Source of the DNA: Bacteroidales bacterium
GTDB lineage: Bacteria > Bacteroidota > Bacteroidia > Bacteroidales > Prolixibacteraceae
NCBI GenBank assembly: GCA_012719495.1
Contig: JAAYAG010000113.1
Coordinates: forward strand, 23,188-87,187
Length of the DNA: 64,000 nucleotides
Reading direction: 5' to 3'
Below the pieces are notes generated by a model. The model worked only from the letters and a program-made list of their open reading frames with translations. It was not told where the DNA came from and searched no databases. Position 1 is the stretch's first letter. Each line of letters opens with the position of its first letter. A program made the translations under genes and the position numbers. Below, piece by piece: positions 46,801 to 58,659 of this stretch.

Positions 46801-48113
46801 CCCGTCTTGATGATTGGTTCGGGGTTACTACCGACAGTTGTAACGTGCTGGCGCTGGAGTTGGTCAATAATAACCTTGAGGGTGAACTTATCGACAGTGT
46901 GGGCAGCTTGCTCTACCTTGAGACATTGAACCTTCAGCAAAATAACCTTTCGGGAACTATTCCTGACGATTTGTATAACCTGACGAATCTGAAACTTTTG
47001 AATCTTAGTAAAAACGAACTGACCGGAGGCCTTTCGTCGAAGGTAGGAGCATTAACTCAACTCGAAACCCTCAAGTTGAACAATAACGCCTTGTCGCAAT
47101 CGTTGCCTTCTGAACTTGGAACATTACGAAGGGTTGAAATTATCGATTTGAGCTACAACGGATTTACGGGTTCGTTGCCTTCGTCGCTTGACGGACTTAG
47201 TGCAATTCAATATTTCAATGCTGGTGCCAACCAGTTATCGGGTAACCTTCCTGAATCGATATGGGACATGGTTACGGTGAAGCAGTTGTTGCTTTTCGAC
47301 AATGATCTTGATGGTGCTTTATCTCCGAGTGTTGGGAAATTGGTTGCTATGAACGAGTTTAGGATCGACAGTAATTATTTTGATGGTGAAATCCCGGCAG
47401 TGTTGGGGCAAATGAACAATCTTTCGGGGTGTCATTTGAATGTGAACGAGTTCTATGAAATGCCCCAGATGTACAACATAGATTCCGTGCTGTATTGCCA
47501 GTACAACTACCTTACCTTCGAGGATCTGGAACGTAATGTCGATTTGATTGGTAAAGATCAGGTTGATTTTCAGTATATTCCCCAGTATGAATTTGGTCGT
47601 GAATACGATACTATTGCATTCCGTAAGTATCCGTTTACCCTTTCTATTCCATGTGGCGGCGAGCATAATCATTACCAGTGGTATAAAGATGGTGAATTGT
47701 TGCCCGGGGCTCCCGATTCTTCTGTGCTGTTTATTCCTCGTGTCGATTATTCCGATGCCGGCGAATATTATATTACGGTAACCAATGATATTATTCCCGG
47801 GCTCACCCTCAAATCGAGAGTAGTTACGGTGAACGTTGAAAAAGGGCCGCCATTGCCACTGTCGCTGATCAATTTGGTCATCATCGACGGCAGTCATGAA
47901 CCGGGTTTTATTATTGAAAATATCGACGATTATCCCGAAAACCGCTTGCAGGTGTTTACCCGTTGGGGGAAAGTAGCCTACGACAAGTCTGGGTACAACA
48001 ACGAACTTGATTGTTCGGTATTCCCCGAGGGTACATATTATTTTGTGTTAACCTACAATTCACCTCAGGGAAAACAAGTAGTTAAAAACTTTGTCGATGT
48101 AATTAAAAAGTAA
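43860..48113 (+). CDS. Giant LRR/Ig-repeat surface protein with type B T9SS sorting domain
   Basis: A 1417-residue protein: N-terminal signal (LLCCFFLSFTPAMAQ), then three copies of one module at about residues 40-480, 485-945 and 950-1328. Each opens with an LRR cap (LFNATGGSQWTNRMNW, FYQATGGVDWINNDNW, FYHATQGANWVNNENW), continues with plant-type leucine-rich repeats (LxxNxLxGxIPxxI) and closes with an Ig-like domain (YTWYKNN, YTWYKDD, YQWYKDG ... DSGQY/DTGKY/DAGEY). The end (about 1335-1417, RLQVFTRWGKVAYDKSGYNN, FPEGTYYFVL) is a CHU_C-type sorting domain for type IX secretion. PorP/SprF and OmpA-type genes follow, the usual partners of type B cargo. Probable role in adhesion or ligand binding. 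Confidence 0.88.
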   Translation: MKTKLVDAHLSRFAKLMTGLLCCFFLSFTPAMAQSIISPQERAALISLFNATGGSQWTNRMNWTTNAPESQWWGLTIEGGHVTAIVLQNNNLVGTIPPEIGNFPALRILDLSGNKLTGGIPSEIGGLTTLQQLLLQSNQLSGSIPLNLYNLTNLVTLNIFKNQLTGNISGDISKMISLQTLNLSENQLSGNLTFRIGDLDSLLTSLNLSYNQFNSFIPQAIGDLEKLTSLDLSNNSFSGAIPPELGNLVNLKTLSLGTNNLRGSIPVTIFSLTKLEGLYLNKNSFTPAPLSDLIGNLVNLRYLNLEGCNFTGDLPQTIGNLNKLMIFNISNNKFTGRIPDAFANFILSDFRINDNLISYIPTMNYVSSTFYSQNNLLGFDDLEPNAKFNSLGSYFIYWPQGDFCPEKTYYSLVEGNTFSLQIACSGTQNSYTWYKNNVLLNANNSDVYSFGDLEMDDSGQYHITVASALLPKLTLKSCQITLDVREHCMKNDSSVLVAFYQATGGVDWINNDNWLTGPVKTWYGIEADSCNVLEINLPNNNLTKNVPVEISGLDKLEVLALPGNNLVKDNPNKEIQPEIWNITTLRELDLSRNYFEQQLPGSIGNLTSLTSLRLAGNALGGPIPPEIEHLTALQVLALDSNAFSGNIPPEIFSLTKLQYLGMSNNGFNGALPTSWGALPLLRWLALNNNGFTGTIPSSIWTLSNLQMLDLSDNDFRGTLPPEIGNLTQLVKFGAGNNQLDGAIPEEITNWTQIEHLNLGKNSFTGELPTGIGDFSRLKYADFSENGFTGDLPANMSMIAPLDFLYINDNYFENISPLLQIDSVFLCQDNNLTFEDLEPNTPLQRKNNLRYEYAQQRLFNEELWITVVEGNPYTLTIPCGGQYNHYTWYKDDGQLLSGPDSSSLVFPSLRLEDTGKYFIDVVNDSVTDESSPLTNLELRSYPVHLFVIEHCLKYDSLALVDFYHATQGANWVNNENWLVKGTRLDDWFGVTTDSCNVLALELVNNNLEGELIDSVGSLLYLETLNLQQNNLSGTIPDDLYNLTNLKLLNLSKNELTGGLSSKVGALTQLETLKLNNNALSQSLPSELGTLRRVEIIDLSYNGFTGSLPSSLDGLSAIQYFNAGANQLSGNLPESIWDMVTVKQLLLFDNDLDGALSPSVGKLVAMNEFRIDSNYFDGEIPAVLGQMNNLSGCHLNVNEFYEMPQMYNIDSVLYCQYNYLTFEDLERNVDLIGKDQVDFQYIPQYEFGREYDTIAFRKYPFTLSIPCGGEHNHYQWYKDGELLPGAPDSSVLFIPRVDYSDAGEYYITVTNDIIPGLTLKSRVVTVNVEKGPPLPLSLINLVIIDGSHEPGFIIENIDDYPENRLQVFTRWGKVAYDKSGYNNELDCSVFPEGTYYFVLTYNSPQGKQVVKNFVDVIKK

Positions 48114-48117
48114 TGCC

Positions 48118-48996
48118 ATGAAGAAGCTATTGATAATAAACATATTACTCTTGGTGGCCATTGCCGGAAAGAGCCAGTACATTCCTCAGTTTTCACAACT
48201 GATACAAACTCTTGAGTTTATCAACCCCGGGTATAATGCCTCAAAGGTTGACCCTTCGGCCGTGTTGTTATATCGTAACCAGTGGACAGGCTTTGTTGGT
48301 GCACCAAAATCGTATGCCGCCAATGTAAATATCCCGGTTAACAAGTGGCATGCAGGCTTTGGTGCCAATGTGCTGGCCGAAACACGCGGGCTTATCAATC
48401 AAACCGACGCGGCATTAAATGCTTGTGTCGATGTGAAATTGTCGACCTTATCGTTCATGACTTTCGGGTTGAGTGCGGGTATCGAGACCAAACGGATAGA
48501 CATGGAGCGTGCGGTATACCTGGGAGCCCCCTTTGCTGCTGATGAATACAACGCGAACCATTTTTATACGGCCGTTGGGATTAATCTCTTTGCCCAAAAC
48601 CTGCATATTGGCGGGGCATTTCATTTAACCCCATTGAAGGGAACCTATTACAAAAGCAACGAGTCTTTTTCGCTGTATTTCAATTCGAGTTACCTGTTTA
48701 CTATTAACGATGACTGGGCGGTGAAACCTGCCTTGGTTTACCGTCATTTTGCCGGGTATAACGATCTCGATATCGGGGCCTTTGTCTTGTATAAAGACTT
48801 CGTCTGGATTGGGCTTGCTAACCGGATTAACAGTGCAATGATCTTTTTTGCCGACTTTAAAGTCACTGATTTTTTGAGAGTGGGATATAGTTATGATTTG
48901 AGTGTAGGAAAAACTTCGAATATACAATATGGGACCCATGAGATTGGCCTCGAATTTACGTTGCCACATAAAAAAACAGCACAATTTCAGCGCTAA
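48118..48996 (+). CDS. PorP/SprF-family type IX secretion membrane protein
   Basis: A 292-residue outer-membrane barrel with signal (LLIINILLLVAIAGKSQ). It has the family start QYIPQFSQLIQTLEFINPGY, YRNQWTGFVGAPKSYAANVN and the late GYSYDLSVGKTSNIQYGTHE block; it ends in a beta strand. PorP/SprF proteins are encoded beside type B cargo and dock it at the outer membrane, as SprF does for SprB in Flavobacterium. Here it lies 4 bases after the LRR giant and 62 before the OmpA-LysM gene. Confidence 0.9.
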   Translation: MKKLLIINILLLVAIAGKSQYIPQFSQLIQTLEFINPGYNASKVDPSAVLLYRNQWTGFVGAPKSYAANVNIPVNKWHAGFGANVLAETRGLINQTDAALNACVDVKLSTLSFMTFGLSAGIETKRIDMERAVYLGAPFAADEYNANHFYTAVGINLFAQNLHIGGAFHLTPLKGTYYKSNESFSLYFNSSYLFTINDDWAVKPALVYRHFAGYNDLDIGAFVLYKDFVWIGLANRINSAMIFFADFKVTDFLRVGYSYDLSVGKTSNIQYGTHEIGLEFTLPHKKTAQFQR

Positions 48997-49057
48997 TTGT
49001 TACATCGTGGCGATAAACAATAAAAATACATTCAACGCCTAAAATGATAAATTACCA

Positions 49058-50599
49058 ATGAAAAAAATAATCCTTATTGTATTGATTGCTATAACGCTAA
49101 CCAGCGTTGGACAATCGGTATATATCGAAAAGAAAGATATTACGCCTGACGGGATCAGCTCGTTCGGTGGGGTGTCGTACTATAACAACCAGCTTTACTT
49201 GTTACTGTCGGCAACTGTTCGCCTGGATGGTAAAGTGGTTGAAGCCTCGGAGGCTAAATCGATTTCGCAGAAATACAAAGTATGGACTATTTTCCGTTAC
49301 GATCCTGAATTGCGTGAGTTGGCAAAGATGGACCAAATATGGGAAACAAAGAATGCTTCGGCCAACGGGTTTGCCATAATCAATGATTCAACAGTGGTTT
49401 ACAGCGATGTAAAATCGCAGCTTGTAAGTAACGATTCATACATTTCCTCGTTGCTCAAAAAAGTGAACGATGTGAAGTTTCATTATACCGATCCTTTTTG
49501 GGATGCCAACAGAAAGCGGTTGTACTATGCTTCCGATTTTCAGGGAGGCAGAGGCGGAATGGACATTTGGTACATCGAAACAGAAGGTATTTATGCCGGG
49601 ATTCCAGTCAACGCAGGTGAGGTAAACAGCTCGTCGAATGAACTTTCACCAGCTTTCCGAAGCGATTCTATGATGTTTTATGTGTCGAATGCAAAGAATC
49701 AGCAATACGATATTTATATGCTCGGTTCTGAAGGGTTCATTGTGCCGGAATCAACCCGCGGTGTTAATGAATTTTTTATTGCCCCAAAAGACAAAAAGAA
49801 TTTTTTCTATGTGACTTCATCGGGAAATAAACAGTCGCTTGTTGAGGGAGTTTTGCATATTCGTAAGATTGAAAATATTGAAGTGATAGCCCCGGTTGTG
49901 GTCGAGGAAGTAAAAAAAGAGGTGGAGCCCGAACCCGAAATTGTAACACCGGCAGAAATAAACATTGAAGACACCGATTTCAGGATCGACAATTATTTTG
50001 GGGTTGCTAAGTACAACTTGACCCCGATAATGCAGGATTCGCTGAATAAAATTGCCGATATGCTTCAAAAAGATCCATCGTTAAGTATCGTAATTTGCGG
50101 GCATTCTTCGCCCGACGGGCCTGAAGATCTTAACATGAAGCTTTCAGCACTTCGGGCCAACGAGGCATATAAGTGGTTGCAAGGCAAAGGGGTAGCTGTA
50201 AATCGCATATTTAGGGTGTATGGTGGCGAATACCTTTACAACAATATGTTGTTTTCGCGTATGTTCTCTATTTTCCCGGTGAGCGAATCTGAAATGCCAT
50301 CGCAAATGGTGGCTGTTCCTGCGTCGGTCCTCGGCAATGCGGCCACTATTTACAAATTGTTTGGTACCGACAGCGATGAATCGGAATACTGGCGTTTTGT
50401 GTTGCGTGACAAATTACCAGTCGACGACAAGAATATGTTGTTGTTACCCGTAAGCGAAATTCACTTTGTGAAAGTAGGGGAGACCCTTTTTAGTTTGGCC
50501 AAACAGTATGGGATAACAGTTGAAAAAATGAAGCAGGTGAATGGACTAAAGACTGATAATGTTCCTGTTGGTAAGATATTGTATATACCTGAAAACTAA
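49058..50599 (+). CDS. OmpA-family protein with C-terminal LysM
   Basis: A 513-residue secreted protein: signal peptide (IILIVLIAITLTSVGQS), a PD40/WD40-like beta-propeller region (about 30-270, with FWDANRKRLYYASDFQGGRG and DIWYIE), and a Pro/Glu linker (EEVKKEVEPEPEI). An OmpA-type peptidoglycan-binding domain follows (about 305-400, LTPIMQDSLNKIADMLQ, VICGHSSPDG, LSALRANEAYKWL), and a LysM repeat closes the protein (about 466-513, VGETLFSLAKQYGITVEKMK). It resembles the PorE-type anchors found with type IX cargo, binding peptidoglycan in two ways. Third gene of the cargo / PorP / anchor trio. Confidence 0.85.
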   Translation: MKKIILIVLIAITLTSVGQSVYIEKKDITPDGISSFGGVSYYNNQLYLLLSATVRLDGKVVEASEAKSISQKYKVWTIFRYDPELRELAKMDQIWETKNASANGFAIINDSTVVYSDVKSQLVSNDSYISSLLKKVNDVKFHYTDPFWDANRKRLYYASDFQGGRGGMDIWYIETEGIYAGIPVNAGEVNSSSNELSPAFRSDSMMFYVSNAKNQQYDIYMLGSEGFIVPESTRGVNEFFIAPKDKKNFFYVTSSGNKQSLVEGVLHIRKIENIEVIAPVVVEEVKKEVEPEPEIVTPAEINIEDTDFRIDNYFGVAKYNLTPIMQDSLNKIADMLQKDPSLSIVICGHSSPDGPEDLNMKLSALRANEAYKWLQGKGVAVNRIFRVYGGEYLYNNMLFSRMFSIFPVSESEMPSQMVAVPASVLGNAATIYKLFGTDSDESEYWRFVLRDKLPVDDKNMLLLPVSEIHFVKVGETLFSLAKQYGITVEKMKQVNGLKTDNVPVGKILYIPEN

Positions 50600-50646
50600 A
50601 TTGAGGGAAAAAAGTATAAATTCATTTCCGATACACTGAAAATTTT

Positions 50647-50654
50647 TATATTTG
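50647..50654 (+). promoter_or_regulatory. -7 promoter box of tRNA-Leu
   Basis: TATATTTG (perfect TAnnTTTG) ends 10 bases before the tRNA 5' end; TTTC at 50625-50628 is a plausible weak -33. Confidence 0.7.
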
Positions 50655-50664
50655 CACCCGCAAT

Positions 50665-50748
50665 GCCCAAATGGCGGAATTGGTAGACGCGCTAGTTTCA
50701 GGGACTAGTGTTCGCAAGGATGTGCAGGTTCGAGTCCTGTTTTGGGCA
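50665..50748 (+). tRNA. tRNA-Leu (CAG)
   Basis: An 84-base type II tRNA. The acceptor GCCCAAA pairs with TTTGGGC, discriminator A; the anticodon stem-loop is CTAGT-TTCAGGG-ACTAG with anticodon CAG. A long variable arm follows (TTCGCAAGGAT region), and the T-arm has GGTTCGAGTCC. CCA is not encoded. Promoter box upstream and terminator downstream make it a single-gene unit. Confidence 0.95.
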
Positions 50749-50749
50749 C

Positions 50750-50793
50750 AAAAGCCGCAATATTCTAAAATTTAGAATATTGCGGCTTTTATT
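50750..50793 (+). terminator. Terminator of tRNA-Leu
   Basis: A 20-base inverted repeat (50750-50769 with 50771-50790) ends in TTTT, two bases after the tRNA. The following 190 bases up to the beta-galactosidase stop show nothing supported. Confidence 0.9.
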
Positions 50794-50982
50794 TTGATGG
50801 AAGTTTGCTCTGTTAATTTGCTGTAATATTTCTTTCTGTCGGGAGAAAAGCCTTAACCGTAAACCATAAAACTTTACCGCTTCATTATCCTCCGTTATTG
50901 CCCTTGCCAGCGAGTTCTGAACTTACAAATTGCATTGAAGCCATCTGATTTTACACCTGTTGTAGCCATCTATTTATCAAAC

Positions 50983-54808
<3,826 letters not shown>

Positions 54809-55182
54809 GTGATGTTTAAAAATATTAAAGTGTTGAAAAAGTTCTTTATCGGGAACAAAATCGGCGTTTCCCACTTTATGACCCAATATACAGCCGACCT
54901 TCATGGAATTCGCTTTCCCGACCGCTGGTGCGGGACAGTCTGCTTTTCCATGAAGAAAGATAGTGAAACGATTAAACGGCAAATACCAAAATTTAACAAA
55001 ATATAATAGAGCTATATAATGCTAAACTAGATGACATTGCCCTAAAGCCAATTACACCAATAAGTCAGTCCTCTAGCTTTTCGAGAATTTCAATTGTGAG
55101 TCAGAGAAAACAAATTCCTTCTCTTTGAGCTTTTCTTTATGAAATTTAGTTACAATTCACTCACAATGAACATTTGGGTATT

Positions 55183-55275
55183 TTATTTATGTTCACTTCG
55201 GCTGTCGGTTCCAATTTTACCGTACTCTTTCTCGATGAGTTCATTAAATGTCTTTATCCCTTTATAATCAGTCAT
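55183..55275 (-). pseudogene. HigA-type antitoxin, N-terminal remnant
   Basis: A 30-codon frame (MTDYKGIKTFNELIEKEYGK then IGTDSRSEHK) matches the start of HigA/XRE antitoxins (F.E..EEKYGK.GT..R..F) but stops before any helix-turn-helix. It starts 17 bases after the decayed higB gene, the normal higB-higA order. The following 170 bases (55010-55182) show no further homology that I can read. Confidence 0.55.
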
Positions 55276-55292
55276 GTTTTTGTTTTTTTGGT

Positions 55293-55612
55293 TCAAAATA
55301 TTCTTTTCTTAATCTTTGCCTTTTCGATCACATTCTTTGGTGTTTTCTGTGTTTTTTCTGAAAACAATAATATAGGACAACCAATTTTCCTTCGTCAAAG
55401 CAGCAAAAAACACGATAAATATTTGACTCGTACTCAATTTTGACTTCAAAAAGTTCCTCATAATTAGTCATTGGAGAAAGAAATTTATCAGGTACTCTGT
55501 CAACTTGTTTGATTAACTCAAGTACATGAGTCACCGTTACGTTTACTTTCCTGTTAATCTATTTATAAAAGTCGGAGAAGTAGTCTTCATGATATATTAT
55601 CTGTCTAGCCAT
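55293..55612 (-). pseudogene. HigB-type toxin pseudogene (stop and frameshift)
   Basis: From ATG 55612 the reading is MARQIIYHEDYFSDFYK, then TAG, then on in the same frame INRKVNVTVTHVLELIKQVD..FEVKIEYESNIYRVFCCFDEGK..VVLYYCFQKK, a clear HigB/RelE (Gp49-like) toxin. After QKK, at a run of six A, the frame fails; a one-base shift restores TQKTPKNVIEKAKIKKRIF, the normal HigB end with stop at 55293. One in-frame amber codon and one single-base deletion therefore inactivate the gene. The A-run alone could allow slippage, but the early TAG argues for decay. Confidence 0.65.
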
Positions 55613-55797
55613 TTGAAAAAAGTTATCGCCAAAGATGACATCTCTTGACAAAAATAATTTTACAAATCACTGGTTTGCAGTGTTTTTTTATTTTGTGCAT
55701 AAAGGACGGAAAAATATTCTGTTCCAACTGTCACTCTGTAGGCGTAATCGAGCCGCACCGCCGTTCTTGCGGACTGCACAACTTGTTGCCAGCACGG

Positions 55798-55866
55798 AAT
55801 TGAAAATCGGCGGAGCCAAACAACGTTCAGCGAAGCTAATTGAAAATCAGCAGAGCTAAACAGCGT
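55798..55866 (+). repeat. Two 29-base direct repeats, 40-base period
   Basis: Copies at 55798-55826 and 55838-55866 share AATTGAAAATC, then GC.GAGC.AAACA.CGT with four differences. A third related stretch lies at 58616-58640 in the 3' domain of the group II intron remnant (about 21 of 25 matches). No coding sense was found for 55640-55917; other short frames here are not credible. Confidence 0.5.
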
Positions 55867-55917
55867 GCACGATACCATGTGTTGAACTTAAACTTATAAA
55901 TAGCGGTGTATGCAATC

Positions 55918-57351
55918 TTAAGTTCTATCAATAACCAACTGGGACAATGTTCCGGGGTAGCCACGTTTTATGGCCAACTCTCTTGCTCGTTCTTCAATAT
56001 CATTTTTCGATATTTCTTCGAGCAAGCTGTTATGTTTTGTTTTTGTGCGAATTTGGGCAATGATTTTTTCGTTTTCAAGGTTTGCTACAATTTTGCGGGC
56101 TACCGTTAAGGCCGATGATGCCTTGATAATTTCGCTGCGAGCATAGAATTTGCCCGGAAAACTCAATTCGCCAACACGCAAACTAAGGTCGTTGCCATGC
56201 AACTGCTGTGCACCGTGCATTGGGAGAGCGCCCACGTTGGCCGATTTAAAAGTAGGTACATATCTTGCGGCAAACGCTATTGCGTTTTTGGTTCTCGTAT
56301 TGATCTCCTCTTCGGGCCAGGCACGATCAATTTTTTGCTTAATGTCTTCATCAAATTCCTCTGCCGACTCCTTGTTTTTTGAATGTATCACTCCATTTTC
56401 GAACAAAGTAATATCTTGAGTCATGCCGTGAATCTGATAATAATCTTCGCAGTAAGGTGTAATTTGCAGCATGCCATGAGCGGTACCGCGCTCACCATGA
56501 AAAATGAGTTCTGGAATTAAGCCTTCAACAGGCTGCCATTTAGCAATATAAGCCGCCTTGTATTCGATTGAATGCTCTGCATGCTGATTCAATAACGCAT
56601 CGATAAACCCTGTTCTGAACCCACAAGAGTTTACTAAATACTTTACGTTGTAGACGCTGCCTTTTGTGCAAATCGCCCAATTGTAATCTAAATTCCGATT
56701 TCGTACATCTATGATGTTCGTAACTTCAGTGTCGGTTTTTATACAACAGCTCTCTGTTTTCTCCAACGCCAATTGAGCTTGAGCAGCTGTTCTAAACAGA
56801 TTCCATCCAAACTCCTGAACCAAAAAAATGGGCGTTTTTAAACTCTGGTAATCAATTAGTTTTACAGCATTCGACACCCACTCATCAAAAGTGGTTGGTT
56901 GTTTTACGCCAGGTTGTTTAGCTAAAGCCTCTATCTCTTCTTTTGAATAGGCTTTATAATATTGGTCGGGATTGCCCAATACCTCATTGTCAGGATCTTC
57001 GGCAATTAGTTTCTTGTAGTACTTTACTAAGCTATTAAGGCGATCTTCAATAAATTCAGGTTCGTATTTTTCTGATTTCGGAACGCTTATCCATGTTGGT
57101 CGTTGGTCGATAGAATGCGGGAATAATCGTAGCATTTCTATCGATTGAAGCATAAGCGTTTTGCACTGATCAACCGAGATATCGGGATACAGATTGCCAC
57201 CCGCGTGTAAATGGCAAAACGGAGGACCATTCACAATGCTCTCACCTTTTTCGAGCAAGATATTGTCTATTCCGTATTTAGCTAATTCTAAAGCACAAAC
57301 ACTGCCCGATATACCTCCGCCAACAATGCCTACTGTGTACACTTTGCTCAT
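55918..57351 (-). CDS. FAD-dependent oxidoreductase, function unknown
   Basis: A 477-residue flavoprotein begun at ATG 57351, one base after the phosphatase stop. The dinucleotide fold GIVGGGISGSVCALELAK plus LLEKGESIVNG is at the N-terminus. VKYLVNSCGFRTGFID is a second FAD contact, and PMHGAQQLHGNDLSLRVGEL lies near the end. No substrate family could be named. A short segment FFPHS..QRPTWISVPKSEK recurs in related unknown Bacteroidota proteins as far as I can judge. The one-base spacing to the HAD phosphatase gene upstream indicates an operon, perhaps one small-molecule pathway. Confidence 0.75.
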   Translation of the reverse strand: MSKVYTVGIVGGGISGSVCALELAKYGIDNILLEKGESIVNGPPFCHLHAGGNLYPDISVDQCKTLMLQSIEMLRLFPHSIDQRPTWISVPKSEKYEPEFIEDRLNSLVKYYKKLIAEDPDNEVLGNPDQYYKAYSKEEIEALAKQPGVKQPTTFDEWVSNAVKLIDYQSLKTPIFLVQEFGWNLFRTAAQAQLALEKTESCCIKTDTEVTNIIDVRNRNLDYNWAICTKGSVYNVKYLVNSCGFRTGFIDALLNQHAEHSIEYKAAYIAKWQPVEGLIPELIFHGERGTAHGMLQITPYCEDYYQIHGMTQDITLFENGVIHSKNKESAEEFDEDIKQKIDRAWPEEEINTRTKNAIAFAARYVPTFKSANVGALPMHGAQQLHGNDLSLRVGELSFPGKFYARSEIIKASSALTVARKIVANLENEKIIAQIRTKTKHNSLLEEISKNDIEERARELAIKRGYPGTLSQLVIDRT

Positions 57352-57352
57352 A

Positions 57353-58024
57353 TTAAAACAGCTTTTGTAGTTCTGCAAAATTATCTACCACTATTGTAGG
57401 CTTATAATCTGCAATATTTTCGTCGTAATTATAGCCATAACTCAAGCCTATGCTATCCATTCCTGCATTTTGAGCGGCTAAAATATCATTTTTAGAGTCG
57501 CCCACCATGATTGTTTTTTCTACCGCAGTATTCATTTTCCTGCACAAATACAGGAGTGGAGCCGCATTGGGTTTTTTCTCAGCCATAGAGTCTTCGCCAA
57601 TCCAGCATTCGAAGTATTGTTTCATGGCCAATCCATCTAATATCGCTTCGATAAAACGGTAAGGCTTGTTGGTGCAAATAACCATTTTATAGCCTTTGTT
57701 GTTCAGGTAATCTAATGTTTCTACTACACCCGGATAGGCATAAGTCTTCTTGCACAATACCGCTTCGTAAGCCGACAGGTAGATTTGAAAAGCTTCTTCG
57801 AAAATGTTCGCCACAACACCTTCGTTGTTTGTAGCGAGCATTAAGGCTCTACGAACCAACGCTTCTGCCCCATTGCCAACAAAAGAAACAACTTTCTCTA
57901 TCTCAATGGCGGGTAAATTATAATGCGACAACATGCTATTTACAGCCAGGGCAAGGTCGGGAATGCTATTGATGAGCGTGCCATCAAAGTCGAGTATGAT
58001 AAGTTCCTTGTCTTTAAAATCCAT
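57353..58024 (-). CDS. HAD-family phosphatase (phosphoglycolate phosphatase-like)
   Basis: A 223-residue HAD hydrolase begun at ATG 58024. Motif I is LIILDFDGTLINS with the two catalytic Asp, a four-helix cap follows (VSFVGNGAEALVRRAL), motif II is VICTNKP, motif III Lys lies in MAEKKPNAAPL and motif IV is VGDSKNDILAAQNAG. The cap and GNGA block are those of Gph-type phosphatases. It is the first gene of a pair with the FAD oxidoreductase; the real substrate is unknown. Confidence 0.85.
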   Translation of the reverse strand: MDFKDKELIILDFDGTLINSIPDLALAVNSMLSHYNLPAIEIEKVVSFVGNGAEALVRRALMLATNNEGVVANIFEEAFQIYLSAYEAVLCKKTYAYPGVVETLDYLNNKGYKMVICTNKPYRFIEAILDGLAMKQYFECWIGEDSMAEKKPNAAPLLYLCRKMNTAVEKTIMVGDSKNDILAAQNAGMDSIGLSYGYNYDENIADYKPTIVVDNFAELQKLF

Positions 58025-58198
58025 AATCAAAATTTAGAGCAAAGATGTGAAAGTTTTATAAAATACGTATGGCAAACGGATATAAGAAAATACTATATCA
58101 AACCATCAGAATATCAACAACAATTCTTGTTCCTGATAGGTTAATATATTTTGACAATCAAACAACTTTAAAATCAACAACTAAGATTGAAGGGAACT

Positions 58199-58224
58199 CT
58201 CATAGGCCTCTCATAGGCCTATGA
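58199..58224. repeat. Short tandem/palindromic repeat
   Basis: CTCATAGGCCT occurs twice in tandem (58199-58209 and 58210-58220), and the second copy is the left part of a perfect 14-bp palindrome, TCATAGGCCTATGA (58211-58224). It lies just before the group II intron fragment and may mark a rearrangement joint. Bases 58025-58198 show nothing supported. Confidence 0.5.
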
Positions 58225-58267
58225 ATGTTTTATAGATCCTCTGAAAGAGGTACTACTTTTTTTCTGA

Positions 58268-58658
58268 ATACAAGACGGAGTTTACCGAATGCTTCCATTG
58301 AGCCGTATAGCGGAACTGCTGAGATCCAAAATACTGGGGTGTCTCAATTACTATGCAAAGTTCCGGAAGTCGGAACTGCGGAAATTGTTTCGGGTCGTCA
58401 ACCTGCGGTTGGCAAAATGGGTACGCAACAAGTACCGGAAGTTCAGGCGGAGGTATTGGTTTCTGGCTTACAAATATTTACAGGGGATAGCCAAAACTTA
58501 CCCCAATATGTTTGAGCATTGGAAACATGGCTTTCAGCCCTGAGCTGTGTCTTTATCATGAAGAGCCGTATGAATCGAGAGGTTCACGTACGGTTCTGAG
58601 AGAGGTTTAGGGGTGAATTGAAAATCGACGAAGTCAAACTCCCCTTTACCTACTCGAC
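58268..58658 (+). mobile_element. Group II intron, 3' fragment (maturase end, domains V and VI)
   Basis: The frame to 58543 encodes the last 90 or so residues of an intron maturase: IAELLRSKILGCLNYYAKF, RKSELRKLFRVVNLRLAKW, then NMFEHWKHGFQP, the thumb/DNA-binding end of the intron-encoded protein. Domain V is a 34-base hairpin at 58563-58596 with the AGC triad (GAGCCGTA...TACGGTTC). Domain VI follows, and the intron ends at CCTACTCGAC (AY end at 58658), abutting the LysE-gene stop at 58660. Reverse transcriptase and domains I-IV are missing, so the element is dead. Confidence 0.85.
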
Positions 58659-58659
58659 T

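Noticed and set aside
55340..55390. Programmed -1 frameshift in the higB-like gene at the six-A run
   Set aside because: The codon phase does not fit the classical A-AAA-AAC slip, and an upstream in-frame TAG already disables the gene.
55635..55859. 74-codon plus-strand frame
   Set aside because: Its C-terminal half is translated from the direct repeats; composition and repeats indicate non-coding DNA.
58225..58515. 96-codon plus-strand frame overlapping the maturase end
   Set aside because: Different frame from the recognisable maturase sequence, no homology pattern.
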